This document shows, in pieces, positions 6,285-9,576 of a stretch of 9,576 nucleotides of DNA. The position numbers and the translations under genes are program-made. Origin of the DNA: CAYLNM01 sp964385045 (GTDB taxonomy: Bacteria > Planctomycetota > Phycisphaerae > Phycisphaerales > SM1A02); NCBI GenBank assembly GCA_964385045.1, contig CAYLNM010000162.1, forward strand, positions 1-9,576. Reading direction: 5' to 3'. The first letter of the stretch is position 1; each line of letters begins with the position of its first letter. The notes beneath the pieces are model-generated. The model was given only the letters and a program-made list of their open reading frames with translations. It ran no database searches and had not been told where the DNA came from.

Positions 6285-6321
6285 GGGTGCGGGGGATCGT
6301 CGGATCCGGTCTCCCGCACCC
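6285..6321 (+). promoter_or_regulatory. Second strong hairpin (15 bp) ahead of protein B
   Basis: Bases 6285-6299 pair continuously with 6307-6321 around a 7-base loop (TCGGATC). The outer 9 bp (GGGTGCGGG with CCCGCACCC) are perfect and two inner pairs are G-U on the plus strand. It starts 14 bases after the previous hairpin and ends 50 bases before the ATG of protein B. It may be a second terminator or a structured leader of protein B; there is no resemblance to a riboswitch class that I recognise. Confidence 0.5.
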
Positions 6322-6371
6322 GCACCGCGGAGCCGCGTCGCGGCGCCCATCCAACACCCCCGGATCATCGC

Positions 6372-7364
6372 ATGTCCTCCCGATCGATCGACGTCGTCGC
6401 CGCCCTGGCTCCCGCCGTGCTCGTCGCCGCGCTCCAGCCCGCCGCCGCCGCGACCTCCGCCGGCGACCCCCCGCCGCCCGGCCACCGCAACGTGATCGTG
6501 CTCACCGGCTACTGGCCGCCGAGCAACGAGATGCTGCGGCCGTTCAGCGCGAGTCCCGAGCTCAATCCGGACGGTTGGATCGGCGCGAACTGGGAGAACC
6601 GCGGGTTCGACGTCTATGCGTACTTTCCGGAGTTCGCCGACCCCGACTGCACGTCCTGCGGACGCGGCTTCGGCGACCTGGAGGTCGACTACCAGGACAC
6701 CTCCGACGACTTCTGGCCCATCATGGACGGCCACGAGCCGGTGGCGATCATCACGTTCAGCCGGACGAACGCGCCGCTGACGTGGGAGGTCGAGCAGAAC
6801 ACCTTCAACGCGGACTCGTGGGTGAACGACTACTCGTTCCCCTTCCAGCCGACCCCGTCGCCGCCCGACGACGGCGTGCCCGCGGACTTCCTGCGGACCT
6901 CGACGCTGCCGATGCAGTCGATCGTGGACGCGGTGAACGGCTCCGGGCTGGGCCTCGACGCGTTCATCTGCGTGAGCCAGTCGGCCGGCAGCTTCCTCAG
7001 CGGCTTCATCGCGTACCACGGCCTGTGGTATCAGTCGATCCACGAGTCGCCCGCCGATCCCGCCCGCTGCGTGGCCGCGGGGCACGTGCACGTCGGCCGG
7101 CTGATCCCGTGGGACGTCGCGCACGAGGCGACCAAGGTCACGCTCCGTGAGGTCATCGACCACGTGGTCGGCATCGTGGGCGCCGGCCCGGCCGACGTGA
7201 ACGTGGACGGCACCGTCGACTTCGGCGATCTCCTGTCGGTGCTTGGGGCGTGGGGCGGCTGCCCGGCGCCCCCGGACGCGTGCCCGGACGACGTGGACGC
7301 GAGCGGCGCCGTCGGGCTCGACGACGTGCTCGCGGTGCTGTCTTCGTGGACTGATGCACCCTGA
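6372..7364 (+). CDS. Secreted pyroglutamyl-peptidase-I-like protein with Ser for Cys, plus dockerin-like tail (protein B)
   Basis: ATG 6372 is the only usable start and opens a signal peptide (hydrophobic 8-27, cleavage near AAA/T). Residues 39-267 match the layout of family C15 pyroglutamyl peptidase I, which removes N-terminal pyroglutamate. The parallels are NVIVLTGYWPP (40-50) for the N-terminal strand and VTGFxPF motif; LTWEVEQNTFN (136-146) for the ITPERVAIN motif, Glu139 matching the catalytic Glu; STLPMQSIVDAV (177-188) for the conserved STLP motif; SQSAGSFLSGFIAY (202-215) for SNTAGTFVCNHVFY; and AGHVHVG (236-242) for AGFIHIP, His240 matching the catalytic His. Ser210 occupies the position of the nucleophile Cys. 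Order and spacing fit the family, but activity is doubtful or altered. A two-loop EF-hand/dockerin-like tail (DVNVDGTVDFGD, DVDASGAVGLDD) ends the protein. The known enzyme is cytoplasmic, so export and anchoring are unusual. No good Shine-Dalgarno is seen. The C15 assignment comes from motif reading only. Confidence 0.8.
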   Translation: MSSRSIDVVAALAPAVLVAALQPAAAATSAGDPPPPGHRNVIVLTGYWPPSNEMLRPFSASPELNPDGWIGANWENRGFDVYAYFPEFADPDCTSCGRGFGDLEVDYQDTSDDFWPIMDGHEPVAIITFSRTNAPLTWEVEQNTFNADSWVNDYSFPFQPTPSPPDDGVPADFLRTSTLPMQSIVDAVNGSGLGLDAFICVSQSAGSFLSGFIAYHGLWYQSIHESPADPARCVAAGHVHVGRLIPWDVAHEATKVTLREVIDHVVGIVGAGPADVNVDGTVDFGDLLSVLGAWGGCPAPPDACPDDVDASGAVGLDDVLAVLSSWTDAP

Positions 7365-7397
7365 TCGGCGGCCGGGCGGGCGATGTGCGCCGCCGAT
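7364..7397 (+). terminator. Hairpin overlapping the stop of protein B
   Basis: ATCGGCGGC (7364-7372, beginning at the last base of the TGA) pairs perfectly with GCCGCCGAT (7389-7397), a 9-bp stem with a 16-base loop. No T run follows. A second small hairpin, ACCGAC/GTCGGT with a 3-base loop, follows at 7399-7413. Confidence 0.42.
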
Positions 7398-7452
7398 GAC
7401 CGACCGTGTCGGTGTCCGGGCGCCCGCGTTCGCGGCGCGGCACCCGTGGCCC

Positions 7453-7498
7453 CGCATCGCCATTCCCCGCCGTCGCCCGGGGCGGAGGGAGCGATGTG
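7453..7498 (+). other. Long imperfect stem-loop in the spacer before protein C
   Basis: An 8-bp outer stem (7453-7460 with 7491-7498, one G-U), a 4-bp middle stem (7463-7466 with 7487-7490) and a 5-bp inner stem (7467-7471 with 7481-7485) stack with two small bulges around a 9-base loop. It lies upstream of the best promoter candidate for protein C, so it may belong to the 3' end of the protein B transcript. Role unknown. Confidence 0.33.
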
Positions 7499-7520
7499 CC
7501 GAGCTTCCCGTGAAATCGTC

Positions 7521-7548
7521 TTGCACCACCAGCAGACTCCGGTACGGT
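7521..7548 (+). promoter_or_regulatory. Candidate sigma-70 promoter for protein C
   Basis: TTGCAC (7521-7526) and TACGGT (7543-7548) are separated by 16 bases. The key -12 T, -11 A and -7 T are present, and the first three bases of the -35 box match. It lies in the least GC-rich part of the 290-bp spacer (7365-7654). It would start RNA near 7555 and give a leader of about 100 bases, which argues against an ATG at 7550 as the start of protein C. Confidence 0.3.
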
Positions 7549-7654
7549 CATGGCGTCCGAGGGGCTTTCGGGGCCCGGGGAGTGCTTCATGCGAGTGATG
7601 CGTTCGCACGCTGCTTCGGACCGATCGCGCGCCCTCGGGCGTGGAGGCAGTGTC

Positions 7655-9361
7655 ATGCTCGATCGGATTCTGTCCGGCGTCCGGCGTCCGGCGTCCGGCG
7701 TCCTTGCGGTCCTGGTGACCGCGGGGATCGCCGCGGCTGAGCGTCCGCCGGTGTACGAGGTGGTCGATCTCGGGAGGCTGGGCTTCATCCACGATCCCGA
7801 GGGTCGAGGCGGCGGTCTGGTGCCCGGCACGTTCGACGTGAACGACCACGATCAGGTCGCCTACGCACGGGCGATCGACGATGATGCCGGCGGCACCGTC
7901 GTGAAGCCATTCCTGTTCCTGCCGGAGGCCGCCTACGACCTCCCGGAGGGCAGCAACGACCTGCTTCAGGCCTTCGGCGGGCCGGGCGGGCCGTCGGTCG
8001 GCGCGGCCTTCGACGTCAACAATGACGGCGTCGTCGTCGGGCAGATCGGCGGTGCCGGCTTCTTCGAGGGCGATGCGTACGCCTGGATCCTGGACCCGAG
8101 CGACGCGAGCCTCACCCAGCTCGTCGCGCTGCCCACTCCGGCGCCCGGTCCGGGGGAGCCCGCGTACACGTGGTCGCGGGCGGTGTCGATCTCCGAGACG
8201 GCGCCGTGGACGATCCTCGTGCACACAGGGCGATCAGCCCCGTGCCCCTCGGCGTGCGACGGCGGCCCGCCGGAGCAGCAGGATCACCTGCGGTCGTACG
8301 TCGTCACGCTGGCGGCGGACGGAACGACGGGTCCGGCGGTGCTCCTGGCGGGTGACCTCGACTGCGAGGCCGCGGTCGGCGCATGGGGAGTCTCGGCCGA
8401 CGGCACGGTGCAGGTCGGCTCCGATCTGCGCGTCACGGAGAAGGCCTGCACGAACCAGCTTCCGGGCCTGTGTGCCGAGGATCAGAGCGGTCTGCGGTGG
8501 TCGGGCGTACTCCGTGATCTCGATGACTTCGATCCTCCCGGGAGCATCGATGACCTGCTGGGATCGCACGCCCAGGACGTGGGATTGGACGGCCTGGCGG
8601 TCGGCTACGGGGAGGTCCTCGAGGGCGGCGTCTGCGAGTCCCGCGCGCTGCTCTGGGATCCGACCGGCGCAATCGATACGAATCTCCATGGCGTGTCGAT
8701 CGACACATCATTCTACGAACCCGGCCCCCAGCCGATCGGCTTCATCTCCGAGACCACGTCGGCCGCGGTCGGTCGGAACGACGCCCCGGCACGCACGATC
8801 GTCGGCTGGGACTCGGCTTCCAATCGCGGCGTGCTGTGGTACGAGACGGCTCCCGGAAGCAATGCGTGGCGGGTGATGTTCCCGGGCGTCGGCAGCATCC
8901 TGTACTCGCCGGGCTCCGTGATCGAAGGCTCGTGCGTGAGTCCAGGTGGCCAGGACGCCGAGGTGCGATACCTCTACGACGTGAATGACCGGCAAGTCGT
9001 CGTTGGACGAGTGCAGTTTCTCCAATCCGATCCCGAGTTCGACCAGCACCTCGTGCTGCTGATTCCCCGCGACGGCTGCACGCAGGCGGATACGGACCAA
9101 GACGGCGACGTCGATTTCGACGACCTTCTGGCCGTCATCGACGCGTTCAATGACGTGTGTGAGAACTGTCAACTGTGTCCGAGTGACGTCGACGGGTCGC
9201 GTGTCGTTGATTTTCAGGATCTGGTCGAGGTACTCAGCAGCTGGACTCCCGATTGTGTGACGTTCAGTGGTCCCCCGCAGACCGTGCAGGACTGCTGGGA
9301 GAGATCCGGAGGCAATCTCGCTGCATTCGAGGCCTGCGTGGAGACGCTGGCGGGTCAGTGA
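7655..9361 (+). CDS. Secreted HAF-like repeat protein with dockerin-like tail and extra Cys tail (protein C)
   Basis: Function unknown; predicted to be exported. ATG 7655 was chosen because GGAGG (7643-7647) lies 7 bases upstream and a signal peptide starts there (hydrophobic 15-28, cleavage near AAA/E). In-frame ATGs at 7550 and 7589 would bury that signal behind 35 or 22 polar residues. The body (about 33-470) has units resembling HAF-family extracellular repeats: a phrase like FDVNNDGVVVGQ (119-130) followed by an aromatic strand like AYAWILDP (141-148); GLAVGYGE (313-320) then RALLWDP (330-336); RTIVGWD (380-386) then RGVLWYE (391-397); and YDVNDRQVVVGR (441-452). The tail holds two EF-hand-like loops, DTDQDGDVDFDD (479-490) and DVDGSRVVDFQD (511-522), the second lacking the usual Gly. 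After it comes TVQDCWERSGG...FEACVETL (543-565), a Cys-x(12)-Cys segment. Codons near the 3' end use more A/T than the left half of the window. Confidence 0.88.
   Translation: MLDRILSGVRRPASGVLAVLVTAGIAAAERPPVYEVVDLGRLGFIHDPEGRGGGLVPGTFDVNDHDQVAYARAIDDDAGGTVVKPFLFLPEAAYDLPEGSNDLLQAFGGPGGPSVGAAFDVNNDGVVVGQIGGAGFFEGDAYAWILDPSDASLTQLVALPTPAPGPGEPAYTWSRAVSISETAPWTILVHTGRSAPCPSACDGGPPEQQDHLRSYVVTLAADGTTGPAVLLAGDLDCEAAVGAWGVSADGTVQVGSDLRVTEKACTNQLPGLCAEDQSGLRWSGVLRDLDDFDPPGSIDDLLGSHAQDVGLDGLAVGYGEVLEGGVCESRALLWDPTGAIDTNLHGVSIDTSFYEPGPQPIGFISETTSAAVGRNDAPARTIVGWDSASNRGVLWYETAPGSNAWRVMFPGVGSILYSPGSVIEGSCVSPGGQDAEVRYLYDVNDRQVVVGRVQFLQSDPEFDQHLVLLIPRDGCTQADTDQDGDVDFDDLLAVIDAFNDVCENCQLCPSDVDGSRVVDFQDLVEVLSSWTPDCVTFSGPPQTVQDCWERSGGNLAAFEACVETLAGQ
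7672..7703 (+). repeat. Heptanucleotide tandem repeat GTCCGGC inside the signal-peptide codons
   Basis: Four perfect, contiguous copies of GTCCGGC (7672-7678, 7679-7685, 7686-7692, 7693-7699) are followed by a partial GTCC (7700-7703). They encode residues of protein C around SGVRRPASGV (7-16). Since seven is not a multiple of three, gain or loss of one unit would shift the frame between the start codon and the mature protein. Confidence 0.8.
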
Positions 9362-9380
9362 CCTTGCCGCAATGAAGCAC

Positions 9381-9414
9381 GCCGGCCGCGCCGGGGACGG
9401 TGCGGCCGGCCTTT
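9381..9414 (+). terminator. Stem-loop terminator after protein C
   Basis: Bases 9381-9393 pair without interruption with 9398-9410 (13 bp, one G-U at 9390/9401) around a GGGA loop of the stable GNRA type, followed by CTTTG. It begins 19 bases after the stop of protein C and ends 37 bases before protein D. The short T run makes this the most classical rho-independent terminator in the window. Confidence 0.65.
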
Positions 9415-9447
9415 GAATCGTTGGTCCGGCGATTCTTGGAGAACGAG

Positions 9448-9576
9448 ATGAGCAGAGAGTCGAGAATGGCGTCCGTCGTCGCTGCTACCGCGATCGCATC
9501 GGCGGGCGGTGCTTCCGGAGACGTGAAGGTCTACTTCGGTGACGAGGGGCGTGCGGTATGGGAGTCCGATGTCAGC
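9448..9576 (+). CDS. N-terminal start of another exported protein (protein D, 3' end outside window)
   Basis: The first 43 residues are visible. ATG 9448 has GGAG (9438-9441) 6 bases upstream. The protein opens with MSRESRMASVVAATAIASAG, a polar/basic start then an Ala-rich hydrophobic stretch, followed by GGASGDVKVYFGDEGRAVW, so a signal peptide with cleavage near residues 22-24 is likely. A second in-frame ATG at 9466 would give a shorter leader. The visible mature part is too short to assign to a family. Its position after proteins A, B and C suggests one more cell-surface protein. Confidence 0.7.
   Translation, partial: MSRESRMASVVAATAIASAGGASGDVKVYFGDEGRAVWESDVS

Noticed and set aside
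6972..7020. Reading VSQSAGS in protein B as a G-x-S-x-G esterase elbow
   Set aside because: The first Gly is missing, while the preceding STLP motif and the following AGHVHVG motif fit the C15 order much better.
7380..7499. Direct repeat GCGATGTGC at 7380-7388 and 7491-7499
   Set aside because: Nine bases, with each copy already part of or next to a different hairpin; no further similarity flanks them, so chance is likely.
2226..7529. Very long minus-strand open frame (1767 codons) across the right half of the window
   Set aside because: It runs antisense or out of frame through pntAA, the nitroreductase and proteins A and B, all of which have family motifs or signal peptides. Its translation is Arg/Gly/Ala-rich with no domain. 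Stop-free shadow frames are expected at this GC content.
7550..7654. Longer protein C from ATG 7550 or 7589
   Set aside because: These starts put polar residues in front of a clear signal peptide, and the ATG at 7655 has the better-placed GGAGG. The 7589 start has a GGGGAG upstream, so it cannot be excluded entirely.
1..9576. CRISPR array, mobile element, tRNA or rRNA
   Set aside because: No regularly spaced repeats, no transposase or integrase motifs, no terminal inverted repeats with target duplication, and no tRNA-like cloverleaf or rRNA segment was seen on either strand.

Overview
The window is very GC-rich DNA, about 88% GC by direct count at 2281-2340 and about 58% at 9001-9060. It looks like a planctomycete chromosome, most likely a Phycisphaerae-type marine bacterium. 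The evidence is a PEP-CTERM-like sorting tail (IPGPG, hydrophobic stretch, RGRRRR) at the left edge, three secreted proteins in a row with paired EF-hand/dockerin-like tails of the D-x-D-G-x-G-x-V-x-F-x-D-L-L kind, and Asp-rich exported proteins. The taxonomic placement is inference; there is no rRNA or other marker gene.

Left part (1-4405). The end of a PEP-CTERM surface protein (1-174, +) converges on a minus-strand block. Read in its own direction, that block is an FMN nitroreductase gene (4405-3797), a 183-bp gap, then a three-gene operon for the proton-translocating NAD(P) transhydrogenase: pntAA (3613-2219), pntAB (2222-1911) and pntB (1914-211). Both operon junctions are 4-base GTGA overlaps with strong Shine-Dalgarno sequences buried in the upstream gene. 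The enzyme is the split (three-polypeptide) form with all main motifs present, but each subunit carries additional Gly/Asp-, Gly/Arg- or Ala-rich sequence. Transhydrogenase uses the proton gradient to make NADPH, a possible electron source for the neighbouring nitroreductase.

Right part (4406-9576). A 304-bp divergent spacer separates the metabolic block from a plus-strand run of exported proteins. Protein A (4710-6212) is an Asp-rich protein with about seven similar repeats, suggesting a seven-bladed beta-propeller, plus a dockerin-like tail. Protein B (6372-7364) looks like a secreted relative of pyroglutamyl peptidase I (family C15) in which the nucleophile Cys is replaced by Ser, again with a dockerin-like tail. 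Protein C (7655-9361) has HAF-like repeats, a dockerin-like tail and a short extra Cys-x(12)-Cys tail. Protein D (9448-edge) is the start of another exported protein. No cohesin or carbohydrate-active enzyme is visible, so the tails are better read as a surface-attachment or maturation module than as part of a cellulosome.

Non-coding structure. The gaps between the secreted genes hold strong stem-loops. An 18-bp continuous stem lies at 6231-6270, a 15-bp stem at 6285-6321, a 9-bp stem over the stop of gene B at 7364-7397, a long imperfect stem at 7453-7498, and a 13-bp stem with a GNRA-type loop at 9381-9410. Several contain G-U pairs that fit only plus-strand RNA. A heptanucleotide tandem repeat (7672-7703) inside the signal-peptide codons of gene C could cause frameshifting slippage. 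No tRNA, rRNA, CRISPR array, transposase or integrase was found. The most unusual items are the Ser-for-Cys secreted C15-like protein, the paired hairpins at 6231-6321 and the heptamer repeat.
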